Of a DNA stretch of 64,000 nucleotides, positions 28,579-39,079 are shown one piece after another (position 1 is the stretch's first letter; the number at the start of each line of letters is the position of its first letter). The position numbers and the translations under genes are program-made. This stretch comes from Clostridia bacterium. Its GTDB lineage: Bacteria; Bacillota; Clostridia; Christensenellales; Borkfalkiaceae. Under the pieces are notes generated by a model. That model searched no databases. It was not told the origin of the DNA and was given only the letters and a program-made list of their open reading frames with translations. The DNA lies in assembly GCA_017886545.1 (NCBI GenBank), contig JAGHJS010000082.1:54252-118251 (forward strand). The letters are read 5' to 3'.

Positions 28579-31404
28579 TCAGCGTTCGCCGCCCAGGATC
28601 TTTTTCAGGAACTGCCCCGTAAAGCTCGCCTCGCACTGTGCGACCTGTTCGGGCGATCCTTCCGTTACGATCATGCCGCCGCCGTCCCCTCCTTCGGGGC
28701 CGAGGTCGATGATATGATCGGCGACCTTGATCACGTCGAGATTGTGTTCAATGACGATGACGGTGTTCCCCGCCCCGCGCAGCCGCTGCAAAATTTTGAC
28801 CAGCTTGTCTACGTCGTAGCTGTGCAGCCCCGTCGTCGGCTCGTCGAGGATATAGCAGGTCTTGCCCGTGGAGCGTTTGGAGAGCTCCGTCGCGAGTTTT
28901 ACGCGCTGCGCCTCGCCGCCCGAAAGAGTCGTGGCGCTCTGCCCGAGCTTGATATACCCGAGCCCGACGTCGTTGATGGTCTTCAATTTATTGTACACAG
29001 AGGGCACGGGCTGAAAGAAGTCGCACGCCTCTTCGATCGTCATATCCAGCACCTCGGCAATGTTCTTGCCCTTGTAGCGCACTTCCAGCGTTTCGCGGTT
29101 GTAGCGCTTGCCGCCGCACACCTCGCAGGGAACGAAGATGTCCGGCAAAAAGTGCATCTCGATCTTGATGATGCCGTCGCCGTAGCAGTGCTCGCACCGC
29201 CCGCCCGACACGTTGAAAGAGAACCTGCCCGCCTTGTACCCGCGCTCGCGCGCGTCGGGCGTGGCGGCAAACAATTCGCGGATCATGGTAAACACGCCCG
29301 TATACGTCGCGGGGTTGCTGCGCGGCGTTCTGCCGATGGGCGACTGGTCGATGGCGATGACTTTATCGAAGTATTCCAGCCCGTCGCACCCCTCGCACTT
29401 GCCGAGCGGCATGTGCGCGCCGTTGAGCGCGTTCGCAAGATAGGGATAGACGACCTCGTTGACGAGCGAACTCTTACCCGACCCCGACACGCCCGTAACG
29501 GCGGTGATCAGCCCGACGGGAAAGCGCACGTCGATGTTTTTAAGGTTGTTCTGCCTGCACCCGCGCACGGTCAGCCAACGCCCGTCCGGCTGCTGGCGCA
29601 CGGGCGGAATCTCGATCTTCCGCCGCCCCGCGAGAAAGTCGCCCGTGATGGAGCGCGGTTCCGCCATGATCTCCTCTGCCGTACCGCAGGCGACAACTTC
29701 GCCGCCGTGCACGCCCGCCTTCGGTCCGATGTCTACGATATAATCGGCGGCGCGCATGGTATCCTCGTCATGCTCCACCACGATGAGCGTATTGCCGAGG
29801 TCACGCAGGTTTTTTAACGTGTTCAGAAGTTTTTCGTTATCGCGCTGGTGCAGCCCGATGCTCGGCTCATCGAGGATATACAGCACCCCCGTCAGTCCGC
29901 TGCCGATCTGAGTGGCGAGGCGGATGCGCTGCGCCTCCCCGCCCGACAGCGTGCCCGCACTGCGCGCAAGGTTCAGATACGCCAGCCCCACGTTCTTCAA
30001 AAAGTTCAGCCGCGCGCGTATCTCCTTCAAAATGACGTCCGCGATGCGGTGCTCCGTTTCCGTAAGCTCCAGCCCGTCCAGAAACGCAAGCAGATCGGCG
30101 ACAGACAAGTCGCACAGCTCCGCAATGTTCTTTCCGCCGACATAGACGGAGAGCGCCTCCTTTTTCAGGCGCTTGCCGCCGCAGCTCGGGCAGGGAAGCT
30201 GCGTGATATACTTTTCGATCTCCCCTTTCACGCCGTCGCTCTCCGTATTCTGGTAGCGGCGGGTAAGCGAATTCACGAACCCCTCCCAGCTGATCTGATA
30301 GGTGCCGTGGAAGTTGTACGCGTCGTACTGCATGGGGATCTTTTCCCCGCCCGAACCGTACATGAGGATGTCATACTGCTCTTTGGGCAGGTCCTTGACG
30401 GGCGTATCGAGGTCTATGCCGTAATGCTTCGCCACCGCCTGCACATACATATTGTTGGTCTGCTTGCTCTCCAAAAACCAGCCGCCGACGTCGATCGCGC
30501 CCTCGCGCAGCGTCTTGCTTTTATCGGGGCAGATGAGCGCCTCGTCCACGACCTGTTTGAACCCCAGCCCCGAGCATTCGGGGCAGGCGCCGTAGGGCGT
30601 GTTGAAGGAGAACAGCCGCGGCTCGATCTCTTCGATGCTGATGCCGCAGTCGGGGCAGGCGTATTTGACGGAGAAGAGCTGCTCCTCCCCGTTGCAGTCG
30701 ATGACGACCAGCCCGTCCGCAAGGCGGAGCGCCGCCTCCAGACTGTCCGTCAGGCGTTTCTGAATGCCGTCTTTGACGACCAGCCTGTCCACCACCACGG
30801 AAATGTTGTGCTTTATGTTTTTATCGAGCTTTATATCTTCCTGCAGGTCGTAAACGATGCCGTCGATCTTGACCCTGCCGTACCCGCTCTTGCGGTACGA
30901 TTCGAGGTTTTTGGTATACTCCCCTTTCCGCCCGCGCACGACGGGCGCATTGACGAGGATCTTGCTCCCCTCGGGCATCGCCAGCACTTTGTCCGCGATC
31001 TCGTCCACCGTCTGGCGGCGGATCTCACGCCCGCACTTCGGGCAGTGCGGGATCCCGACGCGTGCAAACAGAAGGCGAAAGTAGTCGTAAATTTCCGTGA
31101 CCGTCCCCACCGTCGAGCGCGGGTTGTGCGAGGTCGTTTTCTGATCGATGGAGATGGCGGGCGAAAGACCTTCGATGAACTCCACGTCCGGCTTTTCCAT
31201 CTGCCCCAGAAACTGACGGGCGTACGAAGAGAGGCTTTCGACGTACCGCCGCTGCCCCTCCGCGAAGATGGTATCGAAGGCGAGCGTGGATTTGCCGCTG
31301 CCCGAAACCCCTGTAAAGACGACGAGCTTATCCCGCGGGATATGCACGTCGATGTTTTTCAGATTGTTTTCCTTTGCGCCTTTTACAAATATTTCCTGTT
31401 TCAT
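28579..31404 (-). CDS. uvrA: Excinuclease ABC subunit A
   Basis: [37 protein letters not shown], zinc-binding CPDCG/CPSCGG motifs. Confidence 0.97.
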   Translation of the reverse strand: MKQEIFVKGAKENNLKNIDVHIPRDKLVVFTGVSGSGKSTLAFDTIFAEGQRRYVESLSSYARQFLGQMEKPDVEFIEGLSPAISIDQKTTSHNPRSTVGTVTEIYDYFRLLFARVGIPHCPKCGREIRRQTVDEIADKVLAMPEGSKILVNAPVVRGRKGEYTKNLESYRKSGYGRVKIDGIVYDLQEDIKLDKNIKHNISVVVDRLVVKDGIQKRLTDSLEAALRLADGLVVIDCNGEEQLFSVKYACPDCGISIEEIEPRLFSFNTPYGACPECSGLGFKQVVDEALICPDKSKTLREGAIDVGGWFLESKQTNNMYVQAVAKHYGIDLDTPVKDLPKEQYDILMYGSGGEKIPMQYDAYNFHGTYQISWEGFVNSLTRRYQNTESDGVKGEIEKYITQLPCPSCGGKRLKKEALSVYVGGKNIAELCDLSVADLLAFLDGLELTETEHRIADVILKEIRARLNFLKNVGLAYLNLARSAGTLSGGEAQRIRLATQIGSGLTGVLYILDEPSIGLHQRDNEKLLNTLKNLRDLGNTLIVVEHDEDTMRAADYIVDIGPKAGVHGGEVVACGTAEEIMAEPRSITGDFLAGRRKIEIPPVRQQPDGRWLTVRGCRQNNLKNIDVRFPVGLITAVTGVSGSGKSSLVNEVVYPYLANALNGAHMPLGKCEGCDGLEYFDKVIAIDQSPIGRTPRSNPATYTGVFTMIRELFAATPDARERGYKAGRFSFNVSGGRCEHCYGDGIIKIEMHFLPDIFVPCEVCGGKRYNRETLEVRYKGKNIAEVLDMTIEEACDFFQPVPSVYNKLKTINDVGLGYIKLGQSATTLSGGEAQRVKLATELSKRSTGKTCYILDEPTTGLHSYDVDKLVKILQRLRGAGNTVIVIEHNLDVIKVADHIIDLGPEGGDGGGMIVTEGSPEQVAQCEASFTGQFLKKILGGER

Positions 31405-31436
31405 GCCCTGTTGCCCGTTTCCTTTTGTCCGTCTTT

Positions 31437-33401
31437 TCAGTTCTTGCGCAGCCTGCGCCGCAGCAGATTGATCGTATCGCGTATTTCGATCGCCTTTTCA
31501 AAGTCGAGCTGGTTGGAAGCGACTTTCATCAGCGCTTTCAGCTTTTCAATCTCGTCGGGGATGTCCTCGGCGCGGATCTTGTCCGCGGGGACCGTCTGCT
31601 TTTTCTGTGTGATGCCGATGGTGCTCTTTATTTCCTTGACGATGGTCTTCGGCACGATGCCGTGTTCCCTGTTATACGCCTGCTGCGCGGCGCGGCGGCG
31701 GTTGGTCTCGTCGATGGCGCGCCGCATGCTGCCCGTTATGGTGTCCGCATACATGATGACGCGCCCCTCCGCGTTTCGCGCCGCGCGCCCGATGGTCTGA
31801 ATGAGCGAGGTGTCGCTGCGCAGGAAGCCCTCTTTGTCCGCATCGAGAATGGCGACCAGCTTCACTTCGGGCATATCCAGCCCTTCGCGCAGCAGGTTGA
31901 TGCCGCACAGCACGTCGAATTCGCCGCTCCTGAGCCCGTTCACGATGTCGATGCGCTCCAGCGTATCGATGTCGCTGTGCATGTAACGCACTTTGACATT
32001 ATTCTCTTTCAGGTAGTCGGTGAGGTTCTCCGCCATGCGCTTGGTGAGCGTGGTCACGAGCGTTCTGCCGCCGCTCTCCGTCACCTTCTTTATCTCGGCG
32101 AGCAGGTCGTCGATCTGCCCTTTTACGGGGCGGACCTCCACCTCGGGGTCCAACAGCCCCGTCGGGCGGATGATCTGTTCGACCACCTGCCCCGCCTCTT
32201 TGAGCTCATACTCGGCGGGCGTGGCGGACACGCAGATCATCTGCGGCACGCGCGCGTCGAACTCCTCAAAAGTGAGCGGGCGGTTGTCGTAGGCGGAGCG
32301 CATGCGGAACCCGTAGTTGACGAGGTTGGTCTTGCGCGAAAGGTCGCCGTGGTACATCGCGCGGATCTGCGGGATGGTCATGTGGCTCTCGTCGATGAAC
32401 ACGAGGAAGTTGTCGGGAAAATAGTCAAGCAGCGTAAAGGACGGCTCGCCCGGCTTTCTGCCGTCGAAGTAGCGCGAATAATTTTCCACGCCGCTGCAAT
32501 ACCCGATCTCGCGCATCATTTCAAGGTCGTAATGCGTACGCTGTTCGAGGCGCTGCGCTTCTAAAAGCTTGCCGTCGTCGCGGAACGCCTTCACCTCGTC
32601 TTCGAGGTCGCGCTCGATCGCTGCGAGCGCGCTGACCATCTTCGCGCTGCCCACCGCATAGTGGCTTGCGGGGAAAATGCAGATATGTTTCAGCTCCGCC
32701 GTCACTTTGCCCGTGACAGCCTCCACCTCGCACAGCCTGTCCACCTCGTCGCCGAAAAATTCGACGCGGATGGCGATCTCCGAACTGCCCGCGGGGAACA
32801 CCTCCACCGCGTCGCCGCGCACGCGGAAGGAGGAACGCGTAAAATCCATGTCTTTGCGCTCATACTGCAATTCGATGAGGCGGCGGATAAAATCGTCGCG
32901 CTCCATCGTATCGCCGGGGCGGAGAGAGATCGCCAAGTCGAAGTACTCTTCCGGCGCGCCCAGGCCGTAGATGCAGGAGACGGACGCCACGACAAGCACG
33001 TCGCTGCGCTCGCCCAAAGACGCCGTTGCGGAGTTGCGCAGCTTGTCGATCTCGTCGTTCATGGACATATCCTTTTCGATGTAGGTGTCCGTGCTCGGGA
33101 TATAGCTCTCCGGCTGATAATAGTCGTAGTAACTGACGAAGTATTCGACGCGGTTGTGCGGGAAAAACTCGCGGAATTCGTTGCACAGCTGTGCCGCAAG
33201 CGTCTTGTTGTGCGCAATGACGAGGGTCGGGCGGTTTATGTTTTTGATGACGTTCGCCATCGTGAACGTTTTTCCGCTGCCCGTGACCCCCACGAGCACC
33301 TGCGTGCGGATGCCGTCCTCCACCCCTTCGGTGAGTTTTTCGATCGCCTGCGGCTGGTCGCCCGTCGGCTGATACGGCGATACAAGTTCGAATTTTTCCA
33401 T
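31437..33401 (-). CDS. uvrB: Excinuclease ABC subunit B
   Basis: [36 protein letters not shown]-terminal UVR motif. Confidence 0.97.
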   Translation of the reverse strand: MEKFELVSPYQPTGDQPQAIEKLTEGVEDGIRTQVLVGVTGSGKTFTMANVIKNINRPTLVIAHNKTLAAQLCNEFREFFPHNRVEYFVSYYDYYQPESYIPSTDTYIEKDMSMNDEIDKLRNSATASLGERSDVLVVASVSCIYGLGAPEEYFDLAISLRPGDTMERDDFIRRLIELQYERKDMDFTRSSFRVRGDAVEVFPAGSSEIAIRVEFFGDEVDRLCEVEAVTGKVTAELKHICIFPASHYAVGSAKMVSALAAIERDLEDEVKAFRDDGKLLEAQRLEQRTHYDLEMMREIGYCSGVENYSRYFDGRKPGEPSFTLLDYFPDNFLVFIDESHMTIPQIRAMYHGDLSRKTNLVNYGFRMRSAYDNRPLTFEEFDARVPQMICVSATPAEYELKEAGQVVEQIIRPTGLLDPEVEVRPVKGQIDDLLAEIKKVTESGGRTLVTTLTKRMAENLTDYLKENNVKVRYMHSDIDTLERIDIVNGLRSGEFDVLCGINLLREGLDMPEVKLVAILDADKEGFLRSDTSLIQTIGRAARNAEGRVIMYADTITGSMRRAIDETNRRRAAQQAYNREHGIVPKTIVKEIKSTIGITQKKQTVPADKIRAEDIPDEIEKLKALMKVASNQLDFEKAIEIRDTINLLRRRLRKN

Positions 33402-33412
33402 GACAAATGCGC

Positions 33413-33426
33413 GGAACGACTGTTCC
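33413..33426 (-). promoter_or_regulatory. LexA/DinR-type SOS box
   Basis: GGAACAGTCGTTCC (GAAC-N4-GTTC) between uvrB promoter and start. Confidence 0.65.
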
Positions 33427-33465
33427 GCCCCTTTTACAAACAAACGTTTACTTTCTTGCCTATGT

Positions 33466-33494
33466 ATTATAGCGCAAAACGCTGCGGATGTCAA
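33466..33494 (-). promoter_or_regulatory. uvrBA promoter
   Basis: TTGACA-17-TATAAT. Confidence 0.8.
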
Positions 33495-33546
33495 CGAATA
33501 CGGAGGGCATAAAAAACGCCGCCGCGCCGCCGCCCGAGCCCGGCCG

Positions 33547-33906
33547 TCAGGCGAACACGGCGCGCAGAAAAAGGCCGACGAGAAAAGCGACGACGGCGCC
33601 CGCCGCCGAAAGCGCGATCCTGAACGCGACGCCGCGCCGCACCTGCTGTCTGTCTCGGCGGTATTCCGCGCCGCTGCGGTGCAGAGTGATCACGTACATC
33701 CGCTCGCCTTTGCGTTCGGAGAGCACAAGATCGAAATAGTCGTCGCATTCCAACGCGCGCAGGATCTCTTCCACCGCCTCCGCCGTATACCCGCGCCGCT
33801 GCGGCAGCATACTCAGAATATCATATACGCTGACCAAACAATTTTCCCGCTCGCCGCACAGCCCGTAAACGGCGCGCATGATCTCGCTTTCACGCCTGTT
33901 CAGCAT
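33547..33906 (-). CDS. Putative winged-helix membrane-anchored protein
   Basis: N-terminal helical/wing-like region, C-terminal TM. Confidence 0.5.
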   Translation of the reverse strand: MLNRRESEIMRAVYGLCGERENCLVSVYDILSMLPQRRGYTAEAVEEILRALECDDYFDLVLSERKGERMYVITLHRSGAEYRRDRQQVRRGVAFRIALSAAGAVVAFLVGLFLRAVFA

Positions 33907-33915
33907 TTTCCCTCC

Positions 33916-34269
33916 TCAAAAGAACAGCGCAAACAGGAGCGCAGCCAACAGCGCCCCCGCAAACGCACCGGCAAACGGCAGCCAGAAGGCGCCAAGCCGC
34001 AAGCGTGAACGCGCACGGGACCGGGCGTCTTCCTTCGCGGCCTCCTTCCCTTTAGGCAAAGGGGCAACACAGTATGTGCCCGCCTCCGAATATTTCACGC
34101 TGATATACCCTTCCGCCGCAAGCCTTCGCAGAGCAGCGTCTACCGACTGCCCGTCCGCCCTGAGCCCGGCGGGAAGCCCTCCTGCCAGTTCGCCGACATC
34201 TACCACGCGGTATCCTTCCCCCTCTGCCGTGACCGTCCGCAGTACGGCAGCCGTTCGTTTATCAAGCAT
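33916..34269 (-). CDS. Putative winged-helix membrane-anchored protein (tandem analogue of 33547..33906)
   Basis: Same size and layout: LRTVTAEGEGYRVVDVGELAG... then basic linker and C-terminal TM. Confidence 0.5.
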   Translation of the reverse strand: MLDKRTAAVLRTVTAEGEGYRVVDVGELAGGLPAGLRADGQSVDAALRRLAAEGYISVKYSEAGTYCVAPLPKGKEAAKEDARSRARSRLRLGAFWLPFAGAFAGALLAALLFALFF

Positions 34270-34437
34270 GCGCTCCCCTCCGTATGATCCCCCTAAAACA
34301 TATCTTTGCGTTTTTATAAAAATTCATGCAAAAATTTTTCGGGAATTCCGGAAAAGCGCTTTATTATTCGCTCATCTTATGGTAAAATATTAAGAGATTT
34401 TAATTAAGCCCGTATACGGACAAAGGTATTTTCACGT

Positions 34438-36108
34438 ATGAATTTGCTGGATCGCTATACCAACACCCTCTCTTTCAGGGATTACGACGACTTTTACAGG
34501 CACTTCAGGCTGCACGTTCCGAAAAACTTCAACTTCGCCTACAACATCGTAGACGAGTACGCGCGGCTTGACCCGCAGAAGCGTGCCATGGTATGGTGCG
34601 ACGATCTCGGCGGCGAAGAATTTTTCACGTTCGGCGACATCAAACGCATATCGGATAAAACGGCAAATTACTTCCTTTCCCTCGGCATCGGAAAAGGCGA
34701 CAGGGTGCTCGTCATCCTGCAGCGCCGCCATGAATACTGGACGACGCTGATGGCGCTCTCCAAGATCGGCGCGATCGGGATCCCCGCCACGCACATGCTG
34801 ATGGAAAAAGACCTCGTTTACCGTATGGAAAAGGCGGGCGTCAAAATGGTCGTTGCGGTCAATGAACCCGAACTCTGCAACAACATCCGCAGCGCAGCCG
34901 AGAAAGTTGCTTGCGTGAAGCACCTCGCCTCTGTCGGCAAATACGAGGGGTTCCGCGATTTCGACGCGGACGTCGAAGCACAGCCGGACACATTGGAAAA
35001 CCTTGCTTACAAAGCGGAACGGAAAGCCGACGATATTCTGCTCCTCTACTTTACCTCCGGCACGACGGGCATGCCGAAAATGGTCTGCCTGAGCCAGCGC
35101 TATACCCTCGGGCATATCATAACGGCACGGTTCTGGCACAAATGTGAAGACGGCGGCCTGCATTTCACCCTCGCCGAAACGGGCTGGGCAAAAGCGAGCT
35201 GGGGCAAGCTGTTCGGGCAATGGGCGTGCGGCTCGGCGCTGTTCGTGTACGACTTCCACGGCAAGTTCGAACCGGACGACCTAATGAACCACATTGCGAA
35301 ATACAAGATCACGACTTTCTGCGCGCCGCCGACGGTATATCGCTTCATGATCAAGACCGATCTTTCGAAGTATGACCTTTCAAGCATCCGCTATATGATG
35401 ACCGCGGGCGAGGCGCTGAATCCTGAAATTTACAAACAGATCGTGCAGAAGACGGGGCACAAGATCTACGAAGGGTTCGGACAGACGGAGACGACCGTTG
35501 TCTGCGCGACTTTCCCCGGGCTTGTGGACATCCGCCCCGGCTCGATGGGCAAGCCCTCTCCCCTGTACGACGTACAGCTGCTCGACGACAACGGCGCGCC
35601 CGTCGAAATGGGCGCGGGCGAGATCTGCATCCGTTTGCGCGAAGAACAGCAGGGTTTGTTCAGCGGCTACTACAACGACCCCGCACTGACCGAAACGGTG
35701 ATCTACGACGGGTATTACCACCTCGGCGACCTTGCCTACCGCGATACGGACGGGTATTATTGGTTCGTCGGAAGAAAGGACGACATCATCAAAAGCTCGG
35801 GTTACCGCATCGGGCCCTTTGAGGTGGAGAGCGCGCTCATGGAACACCCTGCGGTGCTTGAATGCGCAATCACGGGCGTACCCGACACCGAAGGCGTGCG
35901 CGGTCAGCTCGTCAAAGCGACCATTGTGCTCGCCAAGGGCTACGAGCCGAGCGACGCGCTCGTCAAGGAACTTCAAAACCATGTCAAAAAGACGACGGCA
36001 CCCTACAAATACCCGCGCGTCGTGGAATTTGTGAAGGAGCTCCCCAAAACGATCAGCGGCAAGATCCGCCGCGTCGAGATCCGCGAAACGGATTCTGAAA
36101 AATTTTAA
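34438..36108 (+). CDS. AMP-dependent acyl-CoA synthetase
   Basis: YFTSGTTGMPKMV, YEGFGQTETTVVCATF, GYRIGPFEVESALMEHP, PKTISGKIRR. Confidence 0.9.
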   Translation: MNLLDRYTNTLSFRDYDDFYRHFRLHVPKNFNFAYNIVDEYARLDPQKRAMVWCDDLGGEEFFTFGDIKRISDKTANYFLSLGIGKGDRVLVILQRRHEYWTTLMALSKIGAIGIPATHMLMEKDLVYRMEKAGVKMVVAVNEPELCNNIRSAAEKVACVKHLASVGKYEGFRDFDADVEAQPDTLENLAYKAERKADDILLLYFTSGTTGMPKMVCLSQRYTLGHIITARFWHKCEDGGLHFTLAETGWAKASWGKLFGQWACGSALFVYDFHGKFEPDDLMNHIAKYKITTFCAPPTVYRFMIKTDLSKYDLSSIRYMMTAGEALNPEIYKQIVQKTGHKIYEGFGQTETTVVCATFPGLVDIRPGSMGKPSPLYDVQLLDDNGAPVEMGAGEICIRLREEQQGLFSGYYNDPALTETVIYDGYYHLGDLAYRDTDGYYWFVGRKDDIIKSSGYRIGPFEVESALMEHPAVLECAITGVPDTEGVRGQLVKATIVLAKGYEPSDALVKELQNHVKKTTAPYKYPRVVEFVKELPKTISGKIRRVEIRETDSEKF

Positions 36109-36200
36109 ATCAGTTCTTATCTGACCACAACAGAAAGCGGCGGAGCGCGATCGCGCTCCGCCGCCTGTTTTCCGCCGCCTTGTTTTTGATTTTGTGCAAA

Positions 36201-36794
36201 TTATGCGGGGAAGGTGACGGTCGTAGACCCGTAATTGCTGAACGTATACGTCAGATCGAGGAGATTCCCTCCCACCTCGGCGACCGCTTCCGCCGTGGTG
36301 AAGCGCCCGCCTTGCAACTGAACGCGGAACGAATTGAGCGTAAAGCCCTCGTTATAATTGGCAAGCGCCTCCTCGCTCATGACGAGCCAATCGCCGTCCG
36401 CCGAAAAGTCACCGAATTCCAACGACTGGAACAGAACGACATAGCCGTTATATTCCGCCCTCACTTGTTCAATACTTGTATACGACGTATTTTGCCAGCT
36501 GCTGCTGCCGGGGCTCAGAAGCCTGAGGCCGCCTTCCGTCTCTTCTGCATAGTAGACGCCGCTTACCAACGTCGTTTCAAAAGAGCCCTTCGTGCCGGCT
36601 ACCCGCAGCGTGCTGGTATAGTCTCCGCTTGCACCGCCGTCTTCCCATTTAAATTCGACGACGACCGTATAATTGTCCAATGCGTCCTGCGCCGCCGTGA
36701 AGTCCTCCTCCGTCGGCGCCGCCGCACATCCTGCAAAGGCAAAAAAGGCAAAGCCGAGGCATACCGCGAACATTGCGGCAAAAAGTTTTTTCAT
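36201..36794 (-). CDS. Hypothetical lipoprotein
   Basis: MKKLFAAMFAVCLGFAFFAFAGCAAAP lipobox; GGAGG RBS. Confidence 0.6.
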   Translation of the reverse strand: MKKLFAAMFAVCLGFAFFAFAGCAAAPTEEDFTAAQDALDNYTVVVEFKWEDGGASGDYTSTLRVAGTKGSFETTLVSGVYYAEETEGGLRLLSPGSSSWQNTSYTSIEQVRAEYNGYVVLFQSLEFGDFSADGDWLVMSEEALANYNEGFTLNSFRVQLQGGRFTTAEAVAEVGGNLLDLTYTFSNYGSTTVTFPA

Positions 36795-36828
36795 AGAGAT
36801 TCCTCCTTTAAAATGTAAATATTGAAAT

Positions 36829-37755
36829 TTATTGTTTTCCCAGCGTTTCCGCTTTGAGTTTGTCAAACTCCTCCTGCGTGAGGATACCGCTGTCCAAAAG
36901 CTGCTTGTACTGCGTGAGGAGCTTCACTTTTTCCTCCATGCTGTCCGCGGCGGAGGGCTGCGGCGCGGGTTGGGGCGCTGCCTGCTGCGGCGGCACGGGA
37001 GCCCCGTAATACGGCTGCTGCACGGGCTGCCCCGCCGTCTGCTGCGGCTGTACGGGAGCCCCGTAATACGGCTGCTGCACGGGCTGCCCTGCTGCATACT
37101 GCCCCTGCTGTGCCACGGGTCCGCCATAAGACGGCTGCTCTACAGACCGGCTGCTTCCGCTGTAATCATTCTGCATGTTCCATATCCCGGTCTGCTCCGC
37201 TTCTTGTGCTGCGCCTCCCTTAGAAAAGAGATATTTTCCCTCCGGTATTCTCTTGTTTTTGCATAGCACTAAAAAGGCGATAAACAATAAAAGCCCGAAA
37301 ATGAAAGGTATGTATGCAAGGGTCGTAACCATCAGATCATCATGATTAATCCCATACCGTACACTTGCTATAATTGACAGCGCCATATAAATAAACTGCA
37401 AAGACAGGCATACGATCATAAAAGCTACGCCAAGCCTTCTGTTTTTCTTTTCATTTTTTCTGAAAAGCATGGTGACCGCAATAATGACCGTTACCAATGC
37501 CATTATCAACTGTAAAATAACAAAGGCACCAGTGCTGATCAGCAGTCCACCATCCCTTATAATATATTCTCTCCATAGAACACCGGAACCAAACCGTAAA
37601 ACGTCAAATCCATTCCCCACATAACACATCCATGCAGGCATTGCTCCGGCAGGCGCTATCCTTACCACATCCGCTGCCACGCCTACAATAGACAGAACGC
37701 CCATCGCAAAAACAATACAAATCAGCAAAAAACGCTTCACCGTCAGATTTTTCAT
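36829..37755 (-). CDS. Membrane protein with PQY-rich repeats and C-terminal SHOCT-like motif
   Basis: 4 TM; repeats GQPVQQPYYGAPV; KLLTQYKQLLDSGILTQEEFDKLKAETLGK. Confidence 0.65.
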   Translation of the reverse strand: MKNLTVKRFLLICIVFAMGVLSIVGVAADVVRIAPAGAMPAWMCYVGNGFDVLRFGSGVLWREYIIRDGGLLISTGAFVILQLIMALVTVIIAVTMLFRKNEKKNRRLGVAFMIVCLSLQFIYMALSIIASVRYGINHDDLMVTTLAYIPFIFGLLLFIAFLVLCKNKRIPEGKYLFSKGGAAQEAEQTGIWNMQNDYSGSSRSVEQPSYGGPVAQQGQYAAGQPVQQPYYGAPVQPQQTAGQPVQQPYYGAPVPPQQAAPQPAPQPSAADSMEEKVKLLTQYKQLLDSGILTQEEFDKLKAETLGKQ

Positions 37756-37779
37756 TCTGTATCTCCTTCTTTCCGTTCA

Positions 37780-38190
37780 TCACGCAAGGGAATATGTGGC
37801 TTCTAATCCGACATTGGGATGGTAAGACCATACGACCGTGATTCCGTTTTCCGTTCTGCTCTGAATCCCGTCTGCATATGTTGTTGTTACCATTTCATCC
37901 CATATATCCATAATATCCAAATATTCATGGAAATCTTCAATTGCATCAATAACATTAGAACTGTAAAGATCGCCTACATTTTGCGGATCCGTATCAAACC
38001 GGATCGTTCCGTCGTTTTCCACGGTAAAGCACCGCATAACATTTTCGTCGTAACCATAATGATCGGCTACCGCTAAAATGTACGCCTCCGCAAGCCGATT
38101 GTTGGACGCACAGCCGATAAACAAAACCAGCAGCATTGCAACCGCCATGACCGCAAGCAGGACACGTTTCAAAACACATTTCTTTTTCAT
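37780..38190 (-). CDS. Small hypothetical lipoprotein
   Basis: Signal plus LFIGCASNN lipobox. Confidence 0.5.
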   Translation of the reverse strand: MKKKCVLKRVLLAVMAVAMLLVLFIGCASNNRLAEAYILAVADHYGYDENVMRCFTVENDGTIRFDTDPQNVGDLYSSNVIDAIEDFHEYLDIMDIWDEMVTTTYADGIQSRTENGITVVWSYHPNVGLEATYSLA

Positions 38191-38426
38191 CCTTTGCTCC
38201 TTTTATCAAAATACTTTATGCGCTCTTTTTTTCGGGCGCGCACTGCCCTTTTCCGATAACGGCACCAGTATACCAAATGGGTGTATCAGGTTTTGCGAAT
38301 GCGGAAAAAATTTTTGAAACTCTTTTAAAAATTTTTTCGCTGAGACGAAATCCCCGCCGCCGACACGCACGGCATAAGCCGCCCGACCGAAGCGCGCGGG
38401 ACATACCGCCCCGACCGCATACCGCT

Positions 38427-38645
38427 TTACCCTGTTACCCCCGCCAACCGATAGGAAAGGGTCTCCGCATCGTAGACGATCTCCTGCCCGTAGATCTCGT
38501 TGAAGTACCCGCGCAAAAACGCGATGTAGCGGCGGAAGGTGGCGACGGAAAACCCAAACCGCCCGCAGCATTCCGCAATGCGGATGCCCTTGCCCGCCCG
38601 CAACTCATCGTACAGCAACAGCAAAATGTAGCTTTTGTTTTTCAT
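38427..38645 (-). CDS. Small HTH (DeoR/WYL-like) protein
   Basis: 72 aa: LLYDELRAGKGIRIAECCGRFGFSVATFRRYIAFLRGYF. Confidence 0.5.
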   Translation of the reverse strand: MKNKSYILLLLYDELRAGKGIRIAECCGRFGFSVATFRRYIAFLRGYFNEIYGQEIVYDAETLSYRLAGVTG

Positions 38646-38741
38646 GTCTGTTCATAGAGCGCTCCTTCCTCCTCTGTTTTTAAGGGCAATGCCCTCCTGT
38701 TGCAACCACCGATAGTGTAGCACATTTTGCGAGCTTTTTGT

Positions 38742-38802
38742 TCAGCGTCGTTTGCCAATCCGCTGGCAAATTTCGCTGAATTTCTGGCAAAAAACGCTGA
38801 AT
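38742..38802. repeat. Three phased 17-bp sites (one inverted, two direct)
   Basis: TTCAGCGTCGTTTGCCA (38742-38758); TGGCAAATTTCGCTGAA (38765-38781); TGGCAAAAAACGCTGAA (38786-38802). Confidence 0.75.
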
Positions 38803-38851
38803 TTTCTATTTTGCCCCTCACCGTGTGCCGTTTTTCTGCCGAAAAACGCAA

Positions 38852-38896
38852 AAAATTAGGGGCGCTCCCGCATGATGCGGGAGCGCCCCTAATTTT
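38852..38896 (-). terminator. Long perfect hairpin terminator
   Basis: AAAATTAGGGGCGCTCCCGCA tga TGCGGGAGCGCCCCTAATTTT. Confidence 0.8.
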
Positions 38897-39079
38897 GTAT
38901 GCCGCCGCCTGCGGCGGAAAAGATCGGCTCACAGATATATACGTTCTCTTTGAAGCGTGCGTACAGCGTATGCAGGCGCAGGATGTTGCTCTCGTCGATC
39001 TGCGTGACCTCGTTCCCGCCTGTTTCGGCGTCGAACCAGCCGCAGAAGGGATGCCCCGCTTTGGCGACGGGTGCAAGTT

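Noticed and set aside
28558-29817. 419-aa plus-strand ORF opposite uvrA
   Set aside because: Antisense artefact; Arg/His/Val-rich composition.
29848-31800. 650-aa plus-strand ORF opposite uvrA/uvrB
   Set aside because: Antisense artefact of two strongly conserved genes.
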